Shown here: one piece after another, positions 47,359-59,912 of the stretch | Layout of the letters: each line of letters opens with the position of its first letter | Numbering within the stretch: the stretch's first letter is position 1 | Assembly: GCA_014706295.1 (NCBI GenBank) | Contig: JACSVZ010000008.1 | Location: 22,423,659 to 22,487,658 of the forward strand | Length of the DNA stretch: 64,000 bases | Direction of reading: 5' to 3' | Source of the DNA: Lycocorax pyrrhopterus obiensis | Lineage: Eukaryota; Chordata; Aves; Passeriformes; Paradisaeidae | Notes under the pieces: model-generated | The model's database searches: none | The model's input: the letters and a program-made list of their open reading frames with translations, nothing else | Told to the model about the DNA's origin: nothing | Translations under genes and position numbers: made by a program

Positions 47359-48328
47359 CTATTCATCTTTCAATTCATTCGCACTTTGTGCTGCTTCTCC
47401 CTGGGGATCTAATTCAATCTTTACTGAAACATCCTGCCCCTCCGACTTCATTAATTTCATTTTTTTCTTTGGAGGGTTTTTCAAAGTGCCCAGCCTCTCT
47501 TTAACTTTGTACTCCAGTGTACTGTGGGGGATCCCATAAATACTCTGAGCTTTGGAAACACTCATTTTCCCGCTCATAACCACAGAGATTGCTTCCTCCA
47601 GTATCTCGCTGTTGTACTGTCTGTATCTCCCTCTTTTCTTCCTAGGTTGCTTGGAGCCAGGATCTCCCTCTTGATCTGAGGTGGGATATGGCTGTCCAGA
47701 GGTAGACTGCTCAGCATCTGAGCCCCAGGAATCTGGTCCAGCATCCAGCAAACTTCTCCTATTTTGTTTTGGAAGGATAGCCCTTAACTTTTTGCTAAGC
47801 GCGCTCTCCGTTTGTGAACCCATTACCAAAGAGCTATAGCTGTACTGGTCACCAGTGCGGGACTCCCATGAAAGGTCCATGCCTCGAACTTGTGGTATCT
47901 TTAAATCCACAGGAGATGAATGGCTCACGTCCTTTTTCCCATCCTGTTTAGTTTGAAGTGCCATTTTTTGAAAGGCAGAGTTTTCTGTAAGAAAAGGAAG
48001 GTCACTGATGTTGCTGAGTGCACCATTTCCCCTGAATTTCATGCGGCTGAAATTGAATTCGTAGTGTGGTTTTGCCCAAGAAGCCTCCCTGGATAATATT
48101 AAGTGCTGTCCATGATTCTGTAGTCCAGATGGCCCATGGCTGGCAGCCGTAGAAAACTGGTTTCTGCTCAGCAGTTCTTCACTAATCTGGAGTGATCGAG
48201 CCAGCGGTACTTTAAGAGATGTGGAGTGGCCATAACCTTCCCTGGTTCCATCCTGCAAGCTTCTTGGAGGTACCCCATCACCACTCTGTAGTCCCTCCGG
48301 ATGGTGCTGGCTGGGTCTCCCAGGTCGC
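47359..48328 (-). CDS. LCOR: LCOR short-isoform terminal exon (pipsqueak helix-turn-helix)
   Basis: This exon encodes the last 322 residues of classical LCOR (ligand-dependent corepressor), which represses nuclear receptors by recruiting CtBP and HDACs. The minus-strand acceptor caattag precedes 48328. The exon opens in phase 2 with RPGRPSQ and ends ANELKDE at the stop 47361-47359. It carries a basic nuclear-localisation stretch KQPRKKRGRYRQY, then the pipsqueak-type HTH: EEAISVVMSGKMSVSKAQSI and YGIPHSTLEYKVKERLG, at about 47480-47640. From the ATG at 54286 the short form is exactly 433 residues, the length I recall for the human protein. Confidence 0.97.
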
Positions 48329-51093
48329 CTAATTGGATGGAAGGAAACTGATGTGAGCAGGACTTGCACAGGTAGGGAGGGATGGGTGAGGGGGCCACTC
48401 CTTTATTAGAAGGCCTTGCTTGGGTAACATCACTTTTTGTGTTATTTATTTTTCTCTAAATTTTTTTTTTGTTATTTAAATTTTTTTTTTAAGTCTCAGC
48501 ATCAGTCAGTTTTAAAACTTGTTCACAAAAAAAGAGAAGCTTTTTGGGCAAAGAAAAATGAAACCTGTTGGCTGGTCTCTGGTTGGGTTCACAAATTCTC
48601 GGAGTAGAAAAGACTTCGCGCAAGCGTCTGAAAATAGCACCTTAATTACAAAGTAGTAATCAATCGCCATAGGTCTACACACAACTGTGTTACTGGTGTG
48701 ACGTTACCACTAAACAAGCACAGTAATAAAAGAGTAAGCCAAAGTGCAACATATTCAACATGCAAATATGACTGCCACCTGCAGTATCTACACACAGGTG
48801 GAAACCCTGGATAGTGTTTGCTTAGATCATATTGAAGAATTGCTGCTCAGGATAAAAGAAAAAGCTTAGCAGGCCTCAAAGGTATTTGCCTGATTTTCAT
48901 TAAGCACCAAATACGAAAGCTGGGATACTACGGATCACAAAGAAAAACGCTGCATTACACTAGACTTACCAAACCGCTCTCTTAACAACTAATTGCATAT
49001 ATACACAGCCCTGAATCTCATTTGATATAAAGAATGGCTAGGAAAAGAAAGATCTAAGTTCCAACTGTCATCCAGATCAAGGGTTAACAAAAAAAAAGGC
49101 GGTATGTATTTTTACCATTTCCCTTTCATCGCAAGTGTTCTTTCTATGACATAAAGTACTACTGCTGCAGAGAATCACATCTATTTTAATGCTTTGATTG
49201 CTTAGCCCCCTGTAGTTATTAAGTCACATTGGTTTCAAAATCCACCTCCAAATTCCTCCATGTTCAGCATACAAATTAACAAAGAGAATCTATTTTGATG
49301 CTCTGGGACACTATACTGGTGTAAAGCCCTCTGGCTAAGTCAGTATTATTTAAGGACAGGATACATAGCACTGAAAAGCTACATTATTATTTTTAACATA
49401 ACACTGGGATTAAAAAAAGTCTTAGAGAAAAGACATCCACTGAAAGGACCTGGCATGTAACATACACAATGCTTGATACACATGCTGTTTACTTCTCTCC
49501 AGAATGCAACAAGTCATAGATGTGCACAAGAGTCAACAAGGATTCAGAACAAAATCCAGAGAAATGGATCAAAGTTTGCAGTTCCAGAGAACCCTCTCAG
49601 ACAGTGTGCATTCTCCACCCCTTCTACAGCATGTATCAGCATCACAGTGTGCACCAGCGATTCCACACCTAAATAAAGGTCACAGTGGTAGCTAATAGAG
49701 TGTTACACCTGACTCAGTGATGCTAAACAAACTGCAGCCAGCCTCATATACCACACACCTGTACGAGTAACCACAGGTGCCAGTATGCCCCATCCTCTCT
49801 GGATCCACAGGACTGAGCAGGACATTAACAGATGCTGGCCTCATCATCCCTATGTGTTGGACTTTGGCCCTCACTTGATTCACAAACAAGGGAACAAACA
49901 GTACAGAGCCTCAGTGGCTTCTGCTGCCTTCCTACGAAAATAAAGCTGGAAATAACCTATTCAGAATTAAAAGAGAAGTGCTGCTGGGGAAGGTTTATGC
50001 TAAAGAACTGTAAAAAGTTAAGACTAAGTTTTAAAGAAGGATTGAAGTATTTTATTAATAGAAATATTAAACGGAAAAGTAATCTTGAAGGGAGAAATCT
50101 GAGACAGTAATATTTTTCCAAAGAGAAATGCAAAAATTCAATCAGCTGTTAGCAGTACGTGGGACTGGTGGTTGGGAGTGGGTTGTTAGTTCAGATTTTC
50201 AAGTTTTTCAAAGGCTATCATAAAGCTAAATCCAGCAATTAAATAGCACTTTAAACCATATACTGTTTCTGTACTTCAATAAAAAAATTATTTGTTCACA
50301 GTAGCTTCAAGATAATCAACACCCAAAACCCCTCTTAGTCCCAGTCAGCCTCTCCAGTACAACCCTAAGAGTAAAGGGATCCTAGATGTATGCAAATGGT
50401 GACCATTAGAAATAAGAAACCTGAAGTTTTTTTTTTAATTTAACATCATTTCACAACTTGAACTGATTAGGCAAGAGTAGTACACCATGTACTTTGTGAT
50501 TAATTTTTAAAAAACTTGTTCAGTACTACAGTACAATCACAAACCCAAAGTCACGTTTAAAGTTTTCTGAACTACCAGACTCCCTGTCCCATGTCCTTTT
50601 TTAAGTTGTGGTTTATGCTAGGAAATATTAACAAAAATCATGCAGTGATTTAAATCTAATCCAGCATGGTTTACCACCGGAATCATTGTTACCACTAAAA
50701 TAAACTTTCCTGTTAGCTAACTTTGCCTAAGCATAATGAAGTCTAAATATACTGCAAAGCCTCTAAGACTCTTCATGCATTTAACTGAACTTGCATCTCC
50801 ACGGAAATCACCTATCACTAAACCCAAGAAACAGGTAATGGAAAGATCTCTGGCTAAGTACCAAACTGGCCAAAATAATAGGTATTAGAGTCATTAACTG
50901 CAAGTTAAACCTGTCTCAGTTGGCAACAACTCTTATTTGGCAGGTGGGGTGAAGGTATTTGCCAAAGGTACAAGTTGAAAACACATTACTCCAAAGGGTT
51001 AACACCAAAAGTAAGTTAAAATTAACAGGAGCTAAGCACACATTTTTAGTAAAAAACTGTTTTAAAAGGTCATAGTAAGTTGCTTTCTCTTAC
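48329..51093 (-). other. LCOR: LCOR intron
   Basis: A 2.8-kb A/T-rich intron with a gtaaga donor and caattag acceptor on the minus strand. No internal gene was recognised. Confidence 0.85.
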
Positions 51094-51187
51094 CCATTTC
51101 CTGAAGTACTGGAGCACCCTGGAGAGTGACTCAGAGAGGTGCTGCCAGCACAAGGACTCTTCTTAGTGGATAAATCAAGCACACCGT
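51094..51187 (-). CDS. LCOR: LCOR shared exon with second CtBP motif; branch point of isoforms
   Basis: A 94-bp exon encodes DGVLDLSTKKSPCAGS and SLSHSPGCSS, including the CtBP-binding motif VLDLSTK. The acceptor is tctacag and the donor is gtaaga. It ends with two bases of a glycine codon. Both 48328 and 24486 complete this codon as glycine, so the exon can be spliced in frame to either terminal exon. Confidence 0.95.
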
Positions 51188-54048
51188 CTGTAGAGACAAA
51201 AGAATGACTTCAGTGTTTGAAGAAGCAGGATCAGCCATGCTGATCTTGTCTTTAGCTAAAAAGACAAAGCAAGTCTTTTGAGCTAAAGTCATTTTTAGCA
51301 CACAATATTTTTTGGTTTATTGTATTTTTAAACAAAATAAGGCTTGGATTTTTTTTGCAATATGGTTTACATGTGACTTCAATATAGTCTTCAGAAATCA
51401 CAACAAAAATTAACAAAATTAAAAGTGCATCTGTTACAAGAGACATAGCATAAAAAAATTACCTACAAATGACAGTTCTGGATACAACGAGCCTATCACA
51501 TAACTACCTCTCAGTGGTCCAAAAATGAGACAATCTTCAAATTCCTGAGCTATTCCTCTCCTTAAAGGGAGGCTGTAAGCCAGTATTTGGTTGGTGTTCT
51601 TTTTTTAATCCAAATCTCTTGTAGGAAAATTCATTGAGAATTTCTTATTGGAAATTAAATGAACACACATATAGATGTGAGATTCCTTCTCACCTGGCAG
51701 CCAGCTTCATCTTTTTTTTCCATGTCTCCAACAGGTCCCTACCGGAAAAGCTGCTGCCTTTCTCCTCCATTGTGTCATTTTATTCCCTCTCTTCCATACA
51801 CCAAATTGGTTTTCCTGCTAGACTGCTTCTTCCACTCTCACTAGTGGCACTTCCTCACACTCCCCCCATGCTCCCCTGCAAACCCTTAAGTAAACTCTGC
51901 ATTTATGGCACCAGAAAAGGAAGCGTGTTTCACCAGAAAAGCCTTGCTCCTACTGCACTAAAGCAGCTTCAAATTCTGGTCATTTTAATAAGGGCAACAT
52001 TATCATTGAAGCAGCCCAGCCATCTGAAGTTCCTGGAAACTTTGAAACGAGGAATTTATGAGGCAAAGATAAATGAAACCTGTTGGCAAGGTAAACTTGA
52101 GACATATCAGAGCTCCTCAGTCATTCCGTCTAATCAAGTAAATACCACCCAACACAAGAACAATGTAAGACAGCTTTCAGATTGCTTAAAGTTCTCGTTT
52201 GACATATGGAGAAAAAACATGATAAACAGTGAACTAGAATTAACTTACGGAAAGCTGTTCCACCCACTGCATTTGGGAACACACTATAACCCAAACTTAA
52301 GCAGGCAGAAAATTAAATTTTCTTTTTGAACAACACTTATGCAGACATAAGAGACACAGACTGGATCAAGTCTTTCCTCCTTTTCAAGAGGCTGGACAGC
52401 ACAGGCAGCTGCCTGAGGCACTTGCATCCACACTTCCTCCCTCAGAAGGGTCAGTATGACCCAGAAGCCCCTGAGGGGAAGCAAGGCCAACCTCATACCC
52501 CAGGGAGGAGCTTACAGCTAGCTGGGTTCTCCTCAACCCACTAGAACAAAATATAGCACAAAGCACCACTAGGAATCTTTCATGACAGCCTCTGAAATCT
52601 CTCATTAACAAGTTTGGCAAAATCTCTTTCCAATTACACTAAATGTAAATTGGAAAAAAAATTCACATCAGCAAGCAGATTACTGTATAAGTCAATACGC
52701 ACATGTTCCACTTTCATAACAAGTGTTATGAACATTATACATTATCTTACAGCTTTTTCCATCACATGGTAGCTAAAGAACAGTTCATGTACGTGTTTTT
52801 TTCTTCACCATACCATCCTCCAATTAAAAAGAAACAAAGCAAAACTGATTCTCTCCCTCTTTCTTTCAGCAAAAAGTTTAACAATGAGACCAGTTTAACA
52901 TTTATAAACATACATGCAAAACACACTCACAAAATGCATTTATAATAAAGACAGCTAGAAACAAATGCCTATCAGCTAACTGTACAGGGCCACATTTCAA
53001 GAGAGACACTATTCAACCTCTCATTGCAGTTTGTAACTGAAGTGCAACGACAGCTTTCAGTAAGTGCTGTAAGTGCAGTATGCATCCAGATGTCCAAGCT
53101 GCGTATTACTGGACACATAAAATGAACCTGTTTACAAAAGGCTTCATAAACCCAATGTAAAAGAATAAAGGGATACCTACTCTTCTGTCCTAGCTAGAAA
53201 GAGGCTTTTTTTTTTTAAGGCACCTTTTCCATTTGCAGATGGACAGCCTACTGTGACAGAATGACTTCAAGCACTACCATTTTTCTAAAGAAGGGTATAG
53301 GGTCTAATTTTAATCAGTACGATACACTTAGGATTCAACAGTTTCAGAACAGAAAAGTTCATATAATATATCACTCACAGAATTTGCTTCTTTTTAAAAA
53401 AGGCTTTTTTGATGGAAAGCAAGGTTTTTGAAATAAAATAAGCTCTGAAACACTGTTACAAGTTATTCAATCTGTGCTCTGCAGAACAAGTCTATTTTTA
53501 AGGTAGAAAAGAGACATTTCTTCCAAATGCACAAACCTGGAAGTTTAGTGCAGTTCATGGGTATAATTTTTACAGCCTTCACAAAGCAATTTCTCACAGA
53601 CTTTTAAAAGATACTCTTCTCACACCATGACCAGAGAGAAAATAAATCAGCCCTTCAGTCAGACTGTGTACTAATCTTCAGAGAAGAGACAACATTATGA
53701 TTTTAATGACCACATGAACTTCTCTTATCAGCAAGCGTACAGTCTATTTTGGCAGACTGCTTCTTGCAGCTCCCAGTAGGAACAGCACATTTATCCTCAG
53801 AGTCTAGAGCATGTCCATCCCCTTTGCCCTCCTTCAGAAGAATCTCTCATGTCTATGGCTCTACATTCTTTCAAAAAGTCTTTTCTCTCCCAGACACATT
53901 GAACTAGTCACTATTTTATTGTAAAAACACCTACTGCTTTTCCACTTTAATTTTTATGCAAAAGTGCAACCTTCTAATAGTCTGGTTCTGCAACAAGAAT
54001 GCCATTAATGGATTGCCATGGGATGCAAGACACTGGTAAGAGTCCTAC
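51188..54048 (-). other. LCOR: LCOR intron
   Basis: A 2.9-kb intron. No coding or RNA feature was recognised; the open frame near 51634-52329 (plus) resembles nothing known to me. Confidence 0.85.
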
Positions 54049-54336
54049 CTTGTTCACTAGGTTCTGACTGAGACTTTCTGACAGTAAGGTCCAGAGGTGA
54101 GTCTTGGTCAGCCATGAGCAGTTTGCTGAGCACAGGGTTCTGAGCAGTTGCAGCCGTGGGAGAGGAGGCGACCAGAGATGCTTTCAGCAGGCTTTGGTTC
54201 TTTGTGCTATTGGGCTGGCTGGAGTCCTGAGTAGAGCTATTTTTTGAGGTATATTCAGCAGCAAACTGTCGGATCATTCGCTGCATGATCTCACGGGCCA
54301 CTAGGGGAATATTGGGGTCAGAGACCCTAGGACTGT
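54049..54336 (-). CDS. LCOR: LCOR shared exon with LxxLL box and first CtBP motif
   Basis: A 288-bp exon includes the ATG at 54286-54284 that starts the classical 433-residue LCOR (MQRMIRQFAAEYTSKNSS). Upstream of that ATG the frame stays open through SPRVSDPNIPLVAREI, so longer N-terminal forms exist. The exon holds the nuclear-receptor box LSKLL (about 54120-54134), which binds liganded receptors, and the CtBP-binding motif PLDLTVR (54077-54097). Borders are ttgcag and gtagga. Confidence 0.96.
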
Positions 54337-57300
54337 CTGCAAATATTAGAGATTTCTTTTAAGGAAGCACTTTAAGTAAAACAGCTTTTATATTAAGTCA
54401 TTGTTTATCTACCAAAAAAAAAATCCAGGGGAAAAAAAAAAAAGAAAGCCACAGATAAAATAGTTTCTGTAGAAAATGTATAAAGTCTTAGAATACCTGA
54501 ATAAGAACCATTGCTAATTCTGATACAGCCTTCCCAAAATAACACTTTCCTAAAAGAAATACGCAATCTCATATTTTGTTTTTAAATACAGATATATTCC
54601 ACCAGACCTTTAAGAGATGTGGAAATGGAAAGGAGAGCTAAATGGCGCTCATTCCAAAAACATTAAACTGGTTATTCAGTGGAAGAATTGCATAACTTAC
54701 CTGCAGCTACAGAAGGGTAAAATGGACAATACAGTTGCAGCAGTCCCCTCTAAGTTTACTGAGAAATAAAACCCTATATATCTAATCATTTAAAATTATT
54801 CACATGAAGATCAAATGTTCAAGTGTCTTCCATCTCATTCTATCTATTCCTTTTGACATTTCTACCATTGTAATCAACACAGCATCAGGAATTACCCAAA
54901 GAACTTGCATATACACAAAAACCCAAGATGTGTCACATGACAACTAATTCTATTTCTAGAAGAGTTGCTAAATCTATTAGTAACGGATGTGAAACAGAAC
55001 AAGTAGGCATTCCAATTAACTCATATGAAATAGCATGTAAATAAAGTATCTGGGCATGTAGGCAACCAAAAACTTTATTGACAAAAATCACTATTTTAGA
55101 CCAATAGTAATTTGTGATGTGAAAGTAAATCTCTAACTCCTAAATCACAGAAGCTAAGTCCTGCCACTTCACTTCAAACACTGTGTTCTCTGGCCAAATC
55201 GGTTTTGGGTTTTTTAAACAAACAAACAAACCAACCCACACCCCCAAAAAACCAAAACAACAACAAACACCAACCACCCACAATACCCCCAAAAAACCCC
55301 AAAGCACACCACAACCACACCACTATTCCAGAAATGGCTCAAAAGGTTTGATTTTTTTATTACCGAAGAAACATTGAGAAAAAACTGTGCAGTAGAAGAC
55401 CAAATAAATCTTTAAAAGCAGCTCTCAAGAGGGAACAATAGAGAAGTGTTTACTACCTCTTTTAAAAAAATTGCCCAGGTTGAAAGGTAATCTATTGAGA
55501 TTGAGCTATTAGAAGCATTAGCAAAATCTTCCATGGGACATTTCAGTGTTAGATTTGCCTTTTGCTACCACTTTTGTCAAAAGTACATCAACAAACCAGC
55601 ATTACTGTATGTGTAAGAAATGACTGACACCAAGGTTTGAGCAGAGCTGCCCACAAATCAAAGAGCAGCAGTAAGCAACCACTGTGATTTTTGATGAAAC
55701 ATCATATTGAGCCTTAAATATTATCAAGCCCAAATTCTTTTCTGTTAAGCACAGCTTTCTACACCTAAGATCTTATACAGTCACCACGTACATTCCTACC
55801 AGGGCATAATAGCTGTAAATTTCCAGGATGTTTATGGAAATATGTAACCATTTTCTTTAAAACATCCTATAGATTTTACTTGTTGCTAAGTACCAAATAT
55901 TACAGTTTTAAGAAGACACCAAAAAATGAGCCAAACTTAAATTTTGGTACATTTTATAATCTCACTTGTTTCCCAAATGGTCCACAAGGACATCAGCCTG
56001 GAAAAGTGTGGAGGCTTTGTTCTGCTGTGGTGACATTTCTTTCAAGTTTTAACCTCTTCACTATAACCTCCTGAAGGACATAGAAAGGCTCTAGGGAGGC
56101 CCAGAGGGGCACAAATTGATGACATGATCACACTGATACCAACTGCTTGACATGTGCTTGTAGCATATAAAAGTGGGGCTGGCAGGAATGCAGAGCTCAA
56201 TGGCACTTGTGTTTCCTGAACGAAGAATCAGGCCTTTACTGTGCACCATGTTCATATGTTCATTTCAAAAATGCTTACAGCTGAACATATTTACACATTC
56301 AGAAATAAAATATTACATATGCCTACAGCCATGCACGTTTGTAATTTGCAGCTTCAAAGAATCAGCCCAGAATGACAACTTTCTAGTGCTCTTCAAGATT
56401 AACTCACTAATTCAGGACACAAAACTCCATTTTCAAGCAGAAGGGTAGGTATCTAGCACATTAAAGGCTTCTTGCTTAATATAAAGCCTGAATGCTGAGG
56501 ATTAAAGCTGTTCAAAAGTGAGTGGAAAATGTGTGCTGGTGCCCCTCCAGCATCACTTGAAAACAACCAGATATTTATCTTGACTCCACCTGTCTAATTT
56601 TTTTTAAGAAAATAAACTAAAATTGACTAAAATATAGAAATTCTCAGAGAAGAAAAAATACAGCAAATAATTATCAGCTATCAATAGTCTAAAACAGTAC
56701 CTCTGAGCTTTAAAGCCTTAATAGCTTTTGTGGATTTTTATACTGAAATCTTAAAAGAGCAGTATCAAACAAATAAAGGTATGATTTCATTAAACCAGAA
56801 GAAGGTCCTGTCCTGCCACAAAGTAAAGGTAACAGACAACTAGTACAACTACTACCACTCTGCTTTGACTGGAAAAATATGAATATTTGAAGGAAGCATT
56901 ACTGCGTCAGAGTGCCAGGGACACAAATTTCAGAGAAAGGACATAAGATTAATGGACAGTAAACCTGTTCAAAAAGTTTGCTGATCTTGTTGATTCCCTA
57001 TTCATGTTCAGTACATGAATGCGTGGCCAGTGTTCAGAGAGCATCTGCATTTTCTCTGATCTACCTGGGCTACAAAATGCCCATCTCAAATGTCATTGGC
57101 AGTGTGGATGGAAAGAAGAAAAAAACTAATTGCTGGCATGAAGCCAGGAGAGCTCAGCATCTCTGAGCAATGTAGGAACGTCAGAGTTCTGCCGTTCTTT
57201 GTGTCCTCTTTGGTATGACAGTGCCTGGGGATCTTATGGCAGCAGCATGAGTTAGATTTCAAGCAATCTAAATATAGGCAAGCTTGACAATGATGCATTA

Positions 57301-58873
57301 AGGATTCAGAACTGACTTCCTGCCAGGCTTCTATCCCTCACCTATTACTCTTGCACCAAGCACAGCTTTGTCCGAGGAAAGAAAACAAGAGTTTATTAAA
57401 AAAAAATCCTCGAAGATTCTTAGACATCTGACATGTTTCATTATCTTCATTCTGGCTATCTGGCCATGGACAGAGTATTATACCCTTCATAAGCACACTG
57501 CAACATCTGCTGCTGGCTCCCCAACAAATTTTAAAAAGCATACTTTCCTAAAGGACACACACACACGTCATACATAAAGATTTAAGTTTAGTGCTAAAGG
57601 AATGAAGTCTTTAATAAACAATTCAGAAGTGATGGAAGTGCATTTTTTTCCTCATCAGAAAAAGCAATATGAAAAAAACCTGTATTTTCTCTAGACTTTA
57701 GTTTTCTTAAATTCCTTCTGGATTTGAAGATAAATGGGATAAACTCAAAAGCAAAAGGAAACATTAACCTTACAAGAAAAAATAAAACCTGAAAAGGAAG
57801 CCTTGGAATAAAGGCATTATCTGAACTATCAGTAGTAATGCAGTAACTATCCTTCCTACCATCCCGCATGTATTGCAAGAAGTATAGAAGCATCATAACG
57901 TATAGCTTGTATTTATTCATTTGAGTCATAAAAGAAAGGCTAAGATACTGTTATCTACTTAAAACACCTTTAAATATTTTGGTCACTGGAAGGAAGGGCT
58001 GAGGACTGGCTACAGCAATTTCTGATTTGTTAAACTGAAGCCTTGCATTGTCCCCCAGCAGATAGGTTGGAATTACTGATTTGGCAGATTTTCTCACACA
58101 TGGGTTAGACTGATAAGTATGATGTACTTTCATTCAGGATGCATTTGGAAGCAACCTCTGGATTCATGTTTCTCAGATTTGTAGAAAACAGTGAAATGAG
58201 CTTTGTGCCTTCCTTAAGAGCACAGTTTAAGCAACAACTTTCCAGAAGATATTTAGGTGATTTTCTAGCATTGAGCATGTTCTCAGCATATTCTACAGCA
58301 ATTCTTTTGCTGATCACATTTTGAATTCTCCATATATCCCCCTTAGTGCTATTCCAATAATATTTTATACTGTAAATTGTTCGGAACAGGGTGGGTAATC
58401 ATTACCAATAGTGAAAAGACTGATGACCTTTAAGAAAAACTGCAGGAGTACATATCCCATCAAAATAAAATAAATATTTAAAAAAAAACACATTACCCAC
58501 CTACTACCAGTACTGCCACTTGACCCTTCTTCCCAACAGCCCACTCACCTAAACACTGGTTATGGGGAACAGTTCTGCTGGGTTAGAACTGAGTCATCTC
58601 TCCAAAAGTGAAAACACCAGTGTTCTCATGGAGAGATTTGGTTTAGGGTTAAATGGTTATACTCTCTTCTTCTGTCCCAAGCCCACAGTGTTGTATTGCT
58701 ACATTACTAGAGAGTCAATTTTTACCCTTGAAAAATATATACAAAGAAGGTGACTGAAAAATACTGAACATACAGTGACAACTTGAACATCAGATCTTTG
58801 ATACCTACATTGCATGCAAAAAGACCACAAGAGAGACTATTTCCCACATCCTCCTCCCCCCATTAAAACTAAC
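54337..58873 (-). other. LCOR: LCOR intron
   Basis: A 4.5-kb A/T-rich intron. It contains an A/C-rich low-complexity block at 55217-55322 and short homopolymers. No gene was recognised. Confidence 0.85.
55217..55322. repeat. A/C-only low-complexity block
   Basis: Roughly 105 bases are built almost entirely from A and C (AAAC, CACC, CCCAAAAAAC words). It looks like a diverged simple-sequence repeat. Confidence 0.75.
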
Positions 58874-59006
58874 CTTTTCTGTAAAAGACTGCATTGAGGA
58901 ACTCTTCCGCTTGCCTTTCAAAACGAACGATTTTTGCTTGCTCTTGTCTAAGCAGAGCTTCTTGTCCAGCTTCCGAGGCTGGCTCATCCAGACTGACTAA
59001 GTGTTC
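58874..59006 (-). CDS. LCOR: LCOR upstream coding exon (extended N-terminus)
   Basis: A 133-bp exon reads in phase 0 from EHLVSLDEPASEAGQEALL to FERQAEEFLNAVFYRK. The minus-strand acceptor is tttgcag and the donor is gttagt. It ends in phase 1, and the next exon (54336) completes an Asp codon. This matches the N-terminal extension I recall from long vertebrate LCOR and LCORL proteins, upstream of the MQRM start. Earlier exons must lie beyond the ERV or the window edge. Confidence 0.9.
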
Positions 59007-59196
59007 CTGCAAAGATATTTAATATTTGTAAGATCTTCCTGACTCCAAAATTAATAAAGTTCCCTAGGCATTCAATATTTTACTAAATTCAAAACTTTTT
59101 TAGGTACTCAGCACAGAGTTGAATCTATTGAAATCAAAACTTATTTTTTTGGCTGCTTCACAACACTGTACTTTGTCCTGTTCTCTTGTTGTAAAT
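59007..59196 (-). other. LCOR: LCOR intron remnant between ERV LTR and exon
   Basis: Only 190 bases of host intron separate the LTR edge from the LCOR acceptor at 59007. They must hold the branch point. The region is A/T-rich with no other feature. Confidence 0.75.
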
Positions 59197-59800
59197 TGTG
59201 CTGGTTTGAAAGTAAACCAGCCAGAGGAATTGACCCCACACAAACACCTTGCAAGAGATTGCAAGACAGCTACAATTCAATAGGAAAGTCACAATAAGGG
59301 CAATAGCACAGAAACACTGGCTTAAACTGACAAAGCCAGAGTACAACCTGGCACCCTGTTGGTCAGGGTGGTGGTAGCAGTCTGATTAAATGGTGGTTGC
59401 AGTCCCATTGAAATGATGGATGTGGTCTTGTTGTAGCAGTGGTCCTGTGGAAAGGTCTGGTCCTTCTCTGGAGGTCCAGTGGTGGTTTCCCCAAGTCCCC
59501 AGACCTTGAGACTATATACCCTCGAATCCAGGCAGGAACGTTCAGTACCTCCCCCAAGGCAGGGAGTTTTACAATGGAATGATGTAATCCTATGAGACAT
59601 AGGATATTTTGGGGAGTCCTTGATGGCGCTTTAAGCAGAGATGACCACCCTTAGGCTGGGTGTAACAAAGAGAACACTACACCCAACTCCTAGGTGAGGT
59701 ATGCAGCTGTTGCAAAGGATCCACCATTAACAGTTCATCAGAAGGTGACGTAGGTGGTAGAATACATACTCTGGTTACTCTTGAATTGTAATCCAAGACA
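59197..59800 (-). mobile_element. ERV-L-like long terminal repeat (3' LTR)
   Basis: A roughly 604-bp element begins TGTC and ends GCACA on the minus strand (TG...CA ends). It is preceded on that strand by a purine-rich run with GGGGTGG just before the start, as expected for a polypurine tract. A TATA-like word lies at 59513-59518. No AATAAA was seen on the sense strand within it. Borders are inferred from terminal dinucleotides, as the second LTR is outside the window. Confidence 0.65.
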
Positions 59801-59865
59801 TTATCCACCCCTTATTCTACACCATCTACATAATACCCAAATTAATACCCTTTTTAACTCTACTT

Positions 59866-59903
59866 ACATACATACATACATACATATATATATACACATA
59901 CAC
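59866..59903 (+). repeat. (TACA)n/(TA)n microsatellite
   Basis: About six CATA units are followed by TA repeats, between the integrase end and the 3' LTR of the ERV. Confidence 0.85.
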
Positions 59904-59912
59904 AATGATAGA

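Noticed and set aside
51634..52329. Plus-strand 231-codon open frame in an LCOR intron
   Set aside because: No recognisable domain, compositionally like the surrounding A/T-rich intron, and opposite to the gene.
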